Below are positions 1 to 8,297 of a DNA stretch of 64,000 nt, piece by piece. The position numbers and the translations under genes were made by a program. Origin of the DNA: Cupriavidus pauculus (lineage in GTDB: Bacteria; Pseudomonadota; Gammaproteobacteria; Burkholderiales; Burkholderiaceae); NCBI RefSeq assembly GCF_008801835.1, contig NZ_VZOW01000025.1, positions 19,976-83,975 of the forward strand, in the 5' to 3' direction. The first letter of the stretch is position 1, and the number at the start of each line of letters is the position of its first letter. The notes under the pieces were generated by a model, which saw nothing but the letters and a program-made list of their open reading frames with translations, was not told the origin of the DNA and did no database searches.

Positions 1-1
1 T

Positions 2-442
2 GGCGCGACTTATAGCATCGGGGCGTCGACCTTCGGTCTCGTCTACTCGAACACGAACGTGTCCGCGCCCAAAAGCTCGGGGTACGTCGGGCCGATTGTC
101 TCTCCGGCGGGGGCGGCGTCATCCCTGAAATTTCAGAACTTCGAGGTGAACGCCAAATACCAGTTCGCGCCATCTTACTGGCTTGGAGCAATGTACACGT
201 TTACGCGCGCGAGTCTGGCGGCCGGTTCTGGCCGCCAGGATCCGGTCTATCACTCATTTGGGTTCATGGCCGACTATGCATTTTCCAAACGGACCGATAT
301 TTATATGCAGGGTGTCTATCAGCGCGTCGCAGGAGACCGCACGGGCACCGTCCTCGATGCAGCCTATGTGACCGGAGCCGCCAACGTGTCCTCTAACCGG
401 AATCAGTTGCTGCTCCGCGCGGCAATCCGCCATTTTTTCTAG
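2..442 (+). CDS. Outer-membrane porin, C-terminal part (5' end outside window)
   Basis: The reading frame is open from the first bases to a TAG at 440-442 and gives about 146 residues. The sequence is the end of a general diffusion porin of the Burkholderia/Neisseria type: alternating polar and hydrophobic strands, a strand reading FQNFEVNAKYQFAPSYWLGA, the segment ADYAFSKRTDIYMQGVYQ, and a final strand RAAIRHFF that ends in Phe, the usual C-terminal signal for insertion by the BAM complex. The trimeric barrel would allow small hydrophilic solutes through the outer membrane. About 200 residues must lie upstream of the window. Family assignment is strong; substrate preference cannot be read. 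Confidence 0.9.
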   Translation, partial: GATYSIGASTFGLVYSNTNVSAPKSSGYVGPIVSPAGAASSLKFQNFEVNAKYQFAPSYWLGAMYTFTRASLAAGSGRQDPVYHSFGFMADYAFSKRTDIYMQGVYQRVAGDRTGTVLDAAYVTGAANVSSNRNQLLLRAAIRHFF

Positions 443-678
443 GGGTGGCCTTTCCTCGCCAATCACGGGTTACCTCGTCCGAGGAAAGTCCGGCGGTAGG
501 CCTCGGCCTGTTAGGCATGAAAGAGCGAGGCAATCACTGTACGAACCCGGATCGAGCGAGATTTTCCGGGAGGCGTGTGCTTGGCCGCCGCGGATTTTTC
601 CTGAAAGTATGCGAGCCGAGGGCTGCTATCGCTCCATCTAGGCGACGCCTCGCAGGAAGCTGGCAGCGCCACCGTACC

Positions 679-930
679 TTACGCGGCGAACAGCTGATCT
701 CGAAGGCTGTTTGCCGCTTCCATGACGGCTCGCGGCGTCGACCCGCCGTGTCATCGGAGGGGTGAGTTGTCTTACACATATATCTCCGAGGTGCCAATCG
801 GTGAGCAGCCGCGGGAGTATCGAGGCTGAGCATTCGTTGGCCGCCATCGCTAGCGTCACTTCGATCTTCGGCAGCTACTGTTCAAAAAAGGCGCAAGCCT
901 CGTTTGACTGCACGAGGCAATCGTGTGAGA
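679..930 (-). pseudogene. LysR-type regulator remnant (C-terminal end, stop and frameshift)
   Basis: On the minus strand one frame reads LPKIEVTLAMAANECSASIL, then PRLLTDWHLGDICVRQLTPP. This resembles the effector-binding domain of LysR regulators, where a short run like 'isiLPr' precedes the last strands. An in-frame TAG lies just before LPKIEV (near 876), and the frame must shift near 715-725 to reach a typical LysR end, AVMEAANSLRDQLFAA followed by TAA at 679-681. The DNA-binding half is not visible, so only a decayed piece remains. It lies just upstream of the DMT permease gene and points away from it. The assignment is by pattern only. Confidence 0.45.
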
Positions 931-1031
931 GTCGAGCATCCGATGGTCCCCGACCCCGGCCGACCGGAAGCGCAAGTAGTGCTGGAAATGTGAGTTCGCG
1001 AGTCTACGCTCGTCCCAACCCCTGATCTGCA

Positions 1032-2087
1032 ATGTCCATTCGTACCGCATCACCGGCATTACTGGCGGCTCTGCTTTTCGGCGCAAGCACGCCGCTGGCC
1101 AAGGCGCTGACCGGATCGGTTGCCCCGCTCCTGCTGGCCGGACTACTGTATCTTGGTAGCGGCATCGGCCTGGCGCTCGTGCTCGCAATCCGAAGAGTCT
1201 GGGCGAAGCCTGATCCGGGAAACGATCATAGCGGTATTCCGCGGGCAGAGGTGCCGTGGCTGATTGGCGCAATCGTTGCGGGCGGCGTAGCGGGGCCAGC
1301 GTTGCTGATGAATGGCCTCGTCTCGACCAATGCCGCTTCGGCATCACTGCTGCTGAACGTGGAGGGTGTGTTCACGGCGGTCATCGCCTGGGTGGTGTTG
1401 AAGGAGAACGCCGACCGGCAGATTGTTCTGGGGATGATCACGATCGTGGCCGGCGGCTTGCTGCTGTCCTGGCAGCCGGGCAGCCTGCAGATGTCGACTG
1501 GCGCGCTGCTTATCGTCGGCGCTTGCCTGTGCTGGGCGATTGACAACAACCTCACCCGCAAGGTGTCCAGCAACGACGCACTGCTCGTCGCCTGCCTGAA
1601 GGGGCTTGTCGCGGGACTCTGCAACACGTCGCTCGCCCTGATGCATGGGGCGGAGTTCCCACCAGTCGGTACCGCGGCGGGCGCGCTGATCATCGGATTC
1701 GCCGGATACGGTGTGAGTCTCGCCTTGTTTGTGGTGGCGCTGCGGCTATTGGGAACGGCTCGAAGCGGTGCATACTTCTCGGTCGCCCCATTGTTTGGGG
1801 TCCTGATCTCGTTTGTGATTTGGCCTGAGGTGCCAGGCTTGGCGTTCTGGTTTGCCGCGGCGCTGATGGCCTTGGGCGTGTGGTTGCATCTGCGAGAGCG
1901 GCACGAACACGTGCATACCCATGAGCCATTGGCGCATAGCCACTCGCATCGGCATGACGAGCATCATCAGCATGAGCACGGCTTCTCATGGGATGGCAAG
2001 GAACCCCACAGGCACTGGCACGAACACGAGGTAATGGCGCACAAACACCCGCATTATCCAGACATGCACCATCGCCACTTGCACTAA
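1032..2087 (+). CDS. DMT-superfamily (EamA) permease with histidine-rich C-terminal tail
   Basis: The protein is 351 residues. It has the ten-helix plan of drug/metabolite transporters with two EamA repeats: the first half carries ASTPLAKALTG and the second CLCWAIDNNLTRK, both typical repeat starts. After the last helix (about residue 290) comes a cytoplasmic tail of about 60 residues made largely of His, Asp and Glu (HVHTHEPLAHSHSHRHDEHH and on to the terminal HHRHLH), which should bind divalent metal. Similar tailed DMT proteins occur near metal-resistance genes in Burkholderiaceae, so metal or metal-complex export is likely, but the substrate is unknown. ATG start at 1032. No partner gene follows within 300 bases. 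Confidence 0.85.
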   Translation: MSIRTASPALLAALLFGASTPLAKALTGSVAPLLLAGLLYLGSGIGLALVLAIRRVWAKPDPGNDHSGIPRAEVPWLIGAIVAGGVAGPALLMNGLVSTNAASASLLLNVEGVFTAVIAWVVLKENADRQIVLGMITIVAGGLLLSWQPGSLQMSTGALLIVGACLCWAIDNNLTRKVSSNDALLVACLKGLVAGLCNTSLALMHGAEFPPVGTAAGALIIGFAGYGVSLALFVVALRLLGTARSGAYFSVAPLFGVLISFVIWPEVPGLAFWFAAALMALGVWLHLRERHEHVHTHEPLAHSHSHRHDEHHQHEHGFSWDGKEPHRHWHEHEVMAHKHPHYPDMHHRHLH

Positions 2088-2393
2088 TACATCGCGAAGG
2101 CCTATGACAGATAGGCCACAATGCGGGTAAATGGCGCGTCGTGCATGGTTGAGCGAAGGTAGTTGACTGGGCTTGCCGACCATGGCCCGCTCGCACCTCG
2201 TATGCGAGACCCCAAGTTAGCGCAATAAGCGCCTTTCCAGAGGCTCGCCGGGGGCTGCTTCCTTGCGCAACACGGCAGGGTCAGCGGGGACGATTGCGAA
2301 ACTAATGCAACAACCTACATTTTGCGCGGGGTTGCTGCACTCAAAAAACCACCCACGGAAAACCCGGCGCTACGCGAGGCATGCCAATCGGCG
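2088..2393. other. Gene-poor stretch after the DMT gene
   Basis: About 300 bases without a credible gene on either strand. Short open frames have no start signal or recognisable protein pattern. I see no clear terminator or repeat. Confidence 0.5.
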
Positions 2394-2636
2394 TCAGAAC
2401 GGACAGAAACGGTGTCCTTCTCGCCATGCGAACCAATCGCACGGGTAGATGCAATCGCCATCTCGTTCGTGGAAGATCGCGATCATCTCTCGCCGGATGC
2501 AGGCTAACAGGTCATCCCGATATGGCCGAGGCACCTCGGCGAGCACGACAAAGCGGCCGCGATCGTCTTTCGTCACCGATCGCCGCGCTGCAATCGCCCA
2601 TGGGTTAGCGGGGCCATTTGCGACCGGGTTGTGCAT
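2394..2636 (-). CDS. Small hypothetical protein
   Basis: An 80-residue frame with an ATG at 2636. The stretch RFVVLAEVPRPYRDDLLACI followed by a Cys/Asp/Trp-rich end (GDCIYPCDWFAW) looks like a real protein rather than a shadow frame. Small proteins with a similar 'VVLAEVPQPWR...W.W' pattern occur, from memory, on integrative elements of Ralstonia and Xanthomonas; the link is not verified. It lies 12 bases downstream of another small minus-strand frame, so the two may form a short operon. No ribosome-binding site is obvious. Function unknown. Confidence 0.4.
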   Translation of the reverse strand: MHNPVANGPANPWAIAARRSVTKDDRGRFVVLAEVPRPYRDDLLACIRREMIAIFHERDGDCIYPCDWFAWREGHRFCPF

Positions 2637-2647
2637 CGTTCACTGGT

Positions 2648-2869
2648 TCAGGGTTGTCGACAGAGCCAAGCGCGCAGGGCAAGCAGGCTGCCGACCAGCG
2701 GTGCGATAGAGAGGGCGGGGACGCCGCGGAGGCGGCCGTCCCAGCGCCGCCACGCCTGTAGCGAAGCCTGCGCGGCGCCACGCAGTGGGAGGAAATAAAC
2801 GCCAGGGGCTTCACGCGCCGCGCGCGATAGCTCGCGTGCCACGGGTGACCACCGAAAATTAGAGCGCAT
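2648..2869 (-). CDS. Small hypothetical protein with C-terminal hydrophobic segment
   Basis: A 73-residue frame with an ATG at 2869. It has a basic start (RSNFRWSPVARELSRAAREA) and a hydrophobic end (ALSIAPLVGSLLALRAWLC) that could be a single membrane helix. It stops 12 bases before the next minus-strand frame begins. I do not recognise the family. It could be a fragment, because both neighbours are mosaic DNA. Confidence 0.3.
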   Translation of the reverse strand: MRSNFRWSPVARELSRAAREAPGVYFLPLRGAAQASLQAWRRWDGRLRGVPALSIAPLVGSLLALRAWLCRQP

Positions 2870-3263
2870 GACGGATCTCTACCGCGCAATCCTGGTTGCG
2901 GCACCTGGACGGTGCGATGGCGCTGGCACAACGCGCGGTCCAACAACGTAACGCCTTCTTAATCCACGGCACGGCAGGTGAGAGTGCCAATTACCCGGAG
3001 TGGACACCCGCATTTTACGGACCGCTTGGCACGCCCATCCGCCAGGGAAGATCGGGAATTTCTGAGGGAGATTTACTAGGTGCAGCAAAACTGCGCGAAC
3101 TAGAGGTTGCTGCAGAAAATCCGGCGAGGCCCAGGCTTTCGGGACTTGTGTAAGGGATCGGGAGGATTTGGCACCTCCAACTTCAGCAGCACGTCATGCA
3201 GCATTGCACTATGCACTCCGCGCGCGAACGGGAACAGGGACAACGCGCAGGTGCTGGCCGGAC
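2870..3263. other. Gene-poor stretch
   Basis: About 390 bases with only short overlapping frames that resemble no known protein on either strand. The perfect hairpin at 3264-3286 borders it. Confidence 0.45.
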
Positions 3264-3286
3264 CTGGCCCTGCGGCGCAGGGCCAG
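3264..3286. repeat. Perfect hairpin downstream of the MHS gene
   Basis: CTGGCCCTG and CAGGGCCAG form a 9-bp perfect stem around a CGGCG loop. It lies 30 bases beyond the stop of the minus-strand transporter gene. No T run follows on either strand, so if it ends transcription it does so as a weak or Rho-aided site; it could instead protect the mRNA 3' end. Confidence 0.5.
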
Positions 3287-3316
3287 ATTACCGAAAATTG
3301 TGCCGCTCGCAATCCT

Positions 3317-4651
3317 CTAACTAAGGTCCCCCTCCTGCAACAAAGGACGCCGATACGTCTCCGGGATCCGCACTATGAACAAGAATGCCACCAAGAATAT
3401 GCCAGCCGCATAGTAAGCGGGTGCCAGCCTATTGTGCGTGAGCGCCAACAGATAGGTGCTCAGAAATGGCGCGGTGCCACCGAACAGAGCGTAGGCCGCG
3501 TTTACGCTGATCGATGCACAGCTCAGTCGCACACGCGTCGGAAAGAGCTCAAGCAGAGCAATCGGGAGCGGTCCCCAGAACAGGCCGCCAGCGATCGCAA
3601 TCATGCCCTGTCCCAGATTAGCCGCAGCCAGGCTTCCTTGACCAGCAAGCATATAACCGGGAATCAGCGTAACGATGGATAGCACCAGTGCGCCAAGAAG
3701 GACGGGCTTTCGACCGAACCGGTCGGATAAATACCCACCAAGATTCATGGCAAGGAAAGCCAACATCAAGGCAATGCAGTTGGAAATCAAAGCATCGTTG
3801 GCACTCAGCTTCGTGGTCGTCGTCAGGTAGGTGACGAAGTAACCGGCCAGAGTGTAGAAGCCCAGACTAGACAGCGCGGAAAGTACGAACGTGAACAAGA
3901 CCTCCGAGCGATACCGCTTAAGGGTCGCCAGGATGGGCTCGGGAGCGCCGCGCCTAGTCGCCTTCGTAGCCTCGAACGCTGGCGACTCTCCTACTTTCGC
4001 GCGAATATAGATGCCCACCAGCGCGAACGGCGCTCCCAGCAAGAAGGGGATGCGCCAGCCCCAGGACGCATAGCGCTCTGGCCCGAGTCCGCTAGTAACG
4101 GCCAAGACTACGAGCGCAGCGACGATGGGGCCTACGTTTGCAAAGGAATAGGTGAACGCCACTGCGATGCCGCGGCGCCTCGCTGGCGCATGTTCAGCCA
4201 CGAAGGAGTTCGATCCGGTCGCCTCGCCAGCCGCTGACAGACCTTGCAGCAGACGACATACCACTAGGAGAACCGGGGCAAAAACACCAATCTGTTCGTA
4301 GGTGGGCAGCAGGCCAATCCCGACAGTGGACACCCCCATGATCAGAATGATCGCCGCGAGCGTGGACTTACGTCCGTAGCGATCTCCCAATCGACCAAAC
4401 ACGTAGCCACCGAACAGCCGCATGACAAATCCGACGGCGTAGACGGCAAACGTTGACAGCAATGCGGCGACCGGGTCCGAATGGGGAAAGAACAGTTTCG
4501 CCAACATGGTCGCCGAGTACGCATAGACGACGAAGTCATACCACTCGACAAATTGGCCCAGCGCCGCTGAAACGACAACCTTGCGCATCGCGTGCTCGTC
4601 CGTACCCGACGGTTGCGCTTGAACACCAGTGATGGAATCAACGTACGCCAT
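3317..4651 (-). CDS. MFS transporter, metabolite:H+ symporter (MHS) family
   Basis: A 444-residue inner-membrane transporter with twelve predicted helices. Family hallmarks: GQFVEWYDFVVYAYSATMLA at the start, the loop motif GRLGDRYGRK after helix 2, and RLLQGLSAAGEATGSNSFVAE in helix 4/5, all typical of the MHS group (ProP, KgtP, citrate and dicarboxylate carriers). A second half motif, DRFGRKPVLL, is present. I place the start at the ATG at 4651 because GAGGTG precedes it at good spacing; this overlaps the stop of the upstream hydrolase gene by 14 bases, so the two are translationally coupled. Substrate is probably an organic or amino acid handled by the hydrolase. The operon appears to have lost its promoter at the 5.4-kb junction. 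Confidence 0.85.
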   Translation of the reverse strand: MAYVDSITGVQAQPSGTDEHAMRKVVVSAALGQFVEWYDFVVYAYSATMLAKLFFPHSDPVAALLSTFAVYAVGFVMRLFGGYVFGRLGDRYGRKSTLAAIILIMGVSTVGIGLLPTYEQIGVFAPVLLVVCRLLQGLSAAGEATGSNSFVAEHAPARRRGIAVAFTYSFANVGPIVAALVVLAVTSGLGPERYASWGWRIPFLLGAPFALVGIYIRAKVGESPAFEATKATRRGAPEPILATLKRYRSEVLFTFVLSALSSLGFYTLAGYFVTYLTTTTKLSANDALISNCIALMLAFLAMNLGGYLSDRFGRKPVLLGALVLSIVTLIPGYMLAGQGSLAAANLGQGMIAIAGGLFWGPLPIALLELFPTRVRLSCASISVNAAYALFGGTAPFLSTYLLALTHNRLAPAYYAAGIFLVAFLFIVRIPETYRRPLLQEGDLS

Positions 4652-5417
4652 TGCGCACCTCGCATTGCTCAGCATTGGTGTCAATAAGCATGTATCGGCG
4701 TTGGGATACGCACGGCAGGATCGTTCTGACATACGCCGCGTTCCAATGCACGCCAGCGATCACAGCACCCATAGGATCCACAATCATCGACATCCCGACG
4801 GAGTGGGGCGCTGGCTGGCAGCAGGCCACGACGTAACAGGTATTTTCGATAGCACGCGCCCGTGCGAGCGTTTCCCACTGCAAGGCCTTCAGAGGACCAG
4901 CTACCCATCCAGAGGCCACGAGCAAGACATCGGCCCCTTTCTCAATCAGCAGCCGGCTCATCTCAGGAAAGCGAAGGTCGTAGCAATTGAGCAGACCAAA
5001 CTTGATGCCATCGCATTCGAAGACGACCAGTTCCTCGTAGTCCGGCTTGAGCGGAACGCGATCATGCTTCTCGCTTTCCACAAAGTTGAATGCGTCGTAG
5101 TGATGCAGCTTGTCGTAGTGAATTGGCGCGGCGCCGTCCGGGCGCAGCAAACTGAGGACGTTACGCGAACGGCCGGCCGTGGACGACGGCAGATAGAGCC
5201 CCGCGACAATCGCAACGCGATAGCGCTCAGCGTAGGCCTGTAGCGCCGCCTCAAATACGGCGCTGTGCTGCTGGGCCGCTGCGGCAATCGTCGCCGCAGG
5301 TTCAGTGAACTGAAACATCACCGCTTCTGGAAACACTACCAACGACGAGCCGTCATTGTTCGGAAAGTCTGTGCGTTCGGTGGCAGGCAGTGCCGTCCCG
5401 AAGAAGCGTTTTTCCAC
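4638..5417 (-). CDS. Carbon-nitrogen hydrolase (nitrilase superfamily), 5'-truncated
   Basis: The catalytic triad of the superfamily is visible: Glu in SLVVFPEAV, Lys in YDKLHHYDAFN and Cys in LLNCYDLRFPEM. The body matches amidase/omega-amidase-like members that hydrolyse C-N bonds of carboxamides. Normal members begin about 30-40 residues before the VFPE strand with a strand of the type 'rialaQ'. Here that part is replaced by MEKRFFGTALPATERTDFPN, which looks unrelated, and the facing plus-strand gene is cut in the same place. The gene is therefore probably a 5'-truncated remnant joined to foreign DNA near 5360-5410. Activity is doubtful without the first strand. It is coupled to the MHS gene downstream. 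Confidence 0.75.
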   Translation of the reverse strand: MEKRFFGTALPATERTDFPNNDGSSLVVFPEAVMFQFTEPAATIAAAAQQHSAVFEAALQAYAERYRVAIVAGLYLPSSTAGRSRNVLSLLRPDGAAPIHYDKLHHYDAFNFVESEKHDRVPLKPDYEELVVFECDGIKFGLLNCYDLRFPEMSRLLIEKGADVLLVASGWVAGPLKALQWETLARARAIENTCYVVACCQPAPHSVGMSMIVDPMGAVIAGVHWNAAYVRTILPCVSQRRYMLIDTNAEQCEVRNGVR

Positions 5418-5982
5418 TCTTCTTGCCCATCTGTCGGATCTCCAAAAGCACTTTGCGGATGGCTACAGGCTGTTCGTGGCGGATTTTTCGTACGACAAGG
5501 TGATTGACCAGATCGAGGCGGCAAAGGTTGAGGAGATCGGCAAGATCCATAAGGCTTTTTCTGACATCCAGAATCAGATCCTAGGTATTCCTGTTGCGAC
5601 GGTGATTGTTGCCACTCAGATGAAAGCGGCGGACAAGGTCGGCTACGAGTTCTGGGTAAATACGGCTGTGCTGATTGGGTGCTATGTGTTCGTTCTGCTA
5701 AGCGCGCTCATGCTTCGCAATCAGCTCCATACACTGGACACATTGAAGACTGAAATTACGCGAAAGCGCAATCAGATGCTGGACCAGTACAGCGAAGTCG
5801 CCGACCTCGTGACGGGCAGCTTCCCCGCTCTCTTTGCTCGGCTTAGGACGCAGCGAATCGCGTTCTACTTTGTCGGGTTCGTTCTCTTCGTCGGACTGGT
5901 TTTATCGCACGTGTTGTACTTTGCCCTTACGCAACCTGCGGCGAAGAAGCTAGAGGCCTTGCTTGCCTGTTTCAATGGGTAA
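5356..5982 (+). CDS. Membrane protein, probably missing its N-terminal part
   Basis: The readable protein begins convincingly near 5415 (LLAHLSDLQKHFADGYRLFV) and runs to 5982. It has a helical soluble part, two close hydrophobic segments (FWVNTAVLIGCYVFVLLSAL and FYFVGFVLFVGLVLSHVLYF) and a predicted coiled stretch between them (TLKTEITRKRNQMLDQYSEV). The first residues from the nearest ATG (5356) overlap the truncated hydrolase gene in the opposite direction and look random, so I think the true start has been lost at the junction. Family not recognised. The layout, a long cytoplasmic region followed by two C-terminal helices, is seen in many proteins of unknown function. Confidence 0.55.
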   Translation: MFGKSVRSVAGSAVPKKRFSTLLAHLSDLQKHFADGYRLFVADFSYDKVIDQIEAAKVEEIGKIHKAFSDIQNQILGIPVATVIVATQMKAADKVGYEFWVNTAVLIGCYVFVLLSALMLRNQLHTLDTLKTEITRKRNQMLDQYSEVADLVTGSFPALFARLRTQRIAFYFVGFVLFVGLVLSHVLYFALTQPAAKKLEALLACFNG

Positions 5983-6114
5983 CCGTAGGGTGCCAATCAG
6001 TGCGCGGGGCCGAGCGTGCTCGGAGATTGATGAGTCTATTTGACTCAATTGCGTGGCATTGATTCAGCATGCGCGAACTCATTTAATCGGCGCACACATC
6101 AAGGATCTTCTGTA

Positions 6115-6627
6115 TCAAGAGTTCGTAGCATAGAGGGTGCTCAGGAAGTTGACTTCTCTTTTGGTATGTTTCCACCCGATCAGCGTTCCACATGGAAAGA
6201 GTTCCAGAGCCTGATCAATGGCAATGTAGTCCGGGAACCTGCCATCAGGACGATGCTTGTTCTGCGATGTCGTCATTAGTACGGTCTGGTCGCGTTCGAG
6301 GAAGATTTCGAAGAATTGTTCGCGCGCGACAGGTTCCGTGGGTTTAATGTAGAGCTCGGCCGCGGTCGTGATGCGATTGATGCGGTGTCCACGTTGGATC
6401 GTGCGTGGCGGACGTCTGAACTCATGTGCCGCAAATATTTCCAAAGCCTCCCGAGTAATACCGACAACTCGCCACGACCAGGGACGCGATCCCATCAGGC
6501 TCGTCATCATCCGATTGGCATCGTTGGCAGTAAATCCCTCCCCATACGCTTTAATTGCCTTGAACTGCGCAACGTAAATGGAGTGCAGTGCTGCCCGGAG
6601 TTTGTGATCTTTGTAGATGGATTGCAT
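6115..6627 (-). CDS. Hypothetical protein, third gene of putative defence cassette
   Basis: About 170 residues from the ATG at 6627 (MQSIYKDHKLRAALHSIYVA); a TTG at 6690 would add 21 residues but has no better ribosome-binding site. The protein is mixed alpha/beta with a conserved-looking core (SWRVVGITREALEIFAAHEF; FFEIFLERDQTVLMTTSQNK) and no membrane segment or signal peptide. I do not recognise the family. It follows the HEPN-motif gene in the same direction with a gap of about 87 bases, so it is likely co-transcribed with it and with the Mrr-like gene. A role as inhibitor, sensor or second effector is conceivable but only inferred from position. Confidence 0.55.
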   Translation of the reverse strand: MQSIYKDHKLRAALHSIYVAQFKAIKAYGEGFTANDANRMMTSLMGSRPWSWRVVGITREALEIFAAHEFRRPPRTIQRGHRINRITTAAELYIKPTEPVAREQFFEIFLERDQTVLMTTSQNKHRPDGRFPDYIAIDQALELFPCGTLIGWKHTKREVNFLSTLYATNS

Positions 6628-6714
6628 GGTGGATGAGAGCTCGTTCGTCGTACGCTTGGCGGCACCTCGGTAGGGGTACGACAGCGCCAAGGGGGGCTAA
6701 CCCGGGGACGCGGA

Positions 6715-8166
6715 TTAATCGTTCGGAGCGTCTCGAAGCTGTCGCATGGGGCGTCCATGGCTGTAATAGTCAAAGTAATGGTCCCCGCCCGCCAAGGCCA
6801 AGATGATCCGATGCAGCAATACTGTGAGGAGCTTGTTTTCTCGAATCAGACGAATTGGGTCTTGCGAAGAGGTGCCCGCCCCGTGTGCGGCTCTGTTCCG
6901 GTTGCGCCAGGCCGACTTCTCCAGTTCAGTCGTCTGCAGATCGAGGCCGGAGAGAAAGCGCTCCATTAGTACATTCTGTGGTGCGGTATTTAGCCCATTG
7001 ATCTTCCGATCCAGCAATTCCTTAATCTCCTCCGGAAGATTCGCTTCCTGGATGCAGGCACTCAGATTCTCTCGCAGTTGTTGCCAATCCTTGTTGTTTG
7101 TCACGAGACGCGAATCCAACTTGGTCGTGGCACGACCGTACCACGACTTTTGCAAGCCCTCAATCGTTGCGCCCAGATGCGCGGCTGCCATATGCACGGG
7201 CGCAGCTAGAGAATGCCAATAATTCCAGAAGACGGTACGCAGGTGATAGGCGTCGTATAGATTCAACAGCGTGGCGAGCTGCTTAGTTAGTCTTTCCTCT
7301 GTCAGTTCGGGAATGAACTTCAATCCGAGTGGAGCGGGCAGCCATCCTTGTAGTCGATCCGCTTCCTTGACAAGGGCATGCCCACTACTCGCGCTGAAGG
7401 CCACGGGTCGCCAAGCGTCATCGAAGGAAGTCCATCCTAAATAGATGAGGTAGCTACCGAGACAGAACGACAGACGGTCCCGAATCTTCCGCCGAAGTTC
7501 GTCATCCGGTGCTCCGATATACAGGATGTAGCCTGGTCTGCGTATGAAATTCGGCTGCGCTCTTGACGTACCTATGACTATGTCGAGGCCGTGAATGCGC
7601 AGGTGAACGCATGAGCGTGCGCTACTGCCGGTCTCGTCTGCAGCGGTTTGAATGATGTCTCCGCGCTTGCCTTGCAGCACGCGTGTTGTGCTGGTGACTT
7701 CGTTAAAGGTATCGAGATCCGGCCATCCTGCGTTCTTCGGCATGTTCTCGTACCATTCGATCAAATACTTCGCCGGCTTCTTGTTCAAACTTTCCCAGCG
7801 GAGTTGATGGCATTGGGATTCTTCCCTTGTCTCTCCGTTGCGATCTCTGTCCCATTTTCGGCTGTGCTGCAGTGGTATGACGCCGCTAGCGATGGCCACT
7901 GCTCCACTGTACCCTTCAATTCGGACCTCGTCCTCCGCTTCATAGACGGTGCCTGCGGCTCTTTCCTCGTGTACAGACGCACTGTTTCCGGCAGAGACAG
8001 TTTCGAAGACGAGTCGTAATTCATCATCTCTACGAAACGAGAAATGAGCCACAGGTCCATGCAAGGGACCATGGTCTACAACCCCATAGGTACCGTTGTT
8101 GAGGATAGCTTCACAGCATTCCCAGTCGAAACAAGTCCCACGGGAATTTTGGTCTATTTTTGGCAT
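6715..8166 (-). CDS. HEPN-motif protein, candidate abortive-infection RNase (ApeA-like layout)
   Basis: About 483 residues from the ATG at 8166, chosen because AGGAAG sits just upstream; an ATG at 8184 is possible. The N-terminal third is beta-rich (LHGPVAHFSFRRDDELRLVF). The middle is alpha/beta (DELRRKIRDRLSFCLGSYLI). Near residue 425 comes WRNRNRAAHG, an R-x4-H motif, the catalytic signature of HEPN ribonucleases, followed by a hydrophobic helix (RENKLLTVLLHRIILALAGG). A long N-terminal beta domain plus C-terminal HEPN helices is the plan of ApeA-type anti-phage proteins. The motif is seen; RNase activity and the ApeA link are inference. The gene lies between a nuclease gene upstream and an unknown gene downstream. 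Confidence 0.6.
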   Translation of the reverse strand: MPKIDQNSRGTCFDWECCEAILNNGTYGVVDHGPLHGPVAHFSFRRDDELRLVFETVSAGNSASVHEERAAGTVYEAEDEVRIEGYSGAVAIASGVIPLQHSRKWDRDRNGETREESQCHQLRWESLNKKPAKYLIEWYENMPKNAGWPDLDTFNEVTSTTRVLQGKRGDIIQTAADETGSSARSCVHLRIHGLDIVIGTSRAQPNFIRRPGYILYIGAPDDELRRKIRDRLSFCLGSYLIYLGWTSFDDAWRPVAFSASSGHALVKEADRLQGWLPAPLGLKFIPELTEERLTKQLATLLNLYDAYHLRTVFWNYWHSLAAPVHMAAAHLGATIEGLQKSWYGRATTKLDSRLVTNNKDWQQLRENLSACIQEANLPEEIKELLDRKINGLNTAPQNVLMERFLSGLDLQTTELEKSAWRNRNRAAHGAGTSSQDPIRLIRENKLLTVLLHRIILALAGGDHYFDYYSHGRPMRQLRDAPND

Positions 8167-8297
8167 TGTCTTCCTGTAGGTCATTTACTTCGCAACCAAA
8201 CTGGTGGCTGCGTGGGTGGTGCCGGGGAAACCCAGAAGCAGTGAACCAACATCTGCCCAGTTCGTCAGCGGCAATGCCGCGGGCCAGCGGATAGCTT

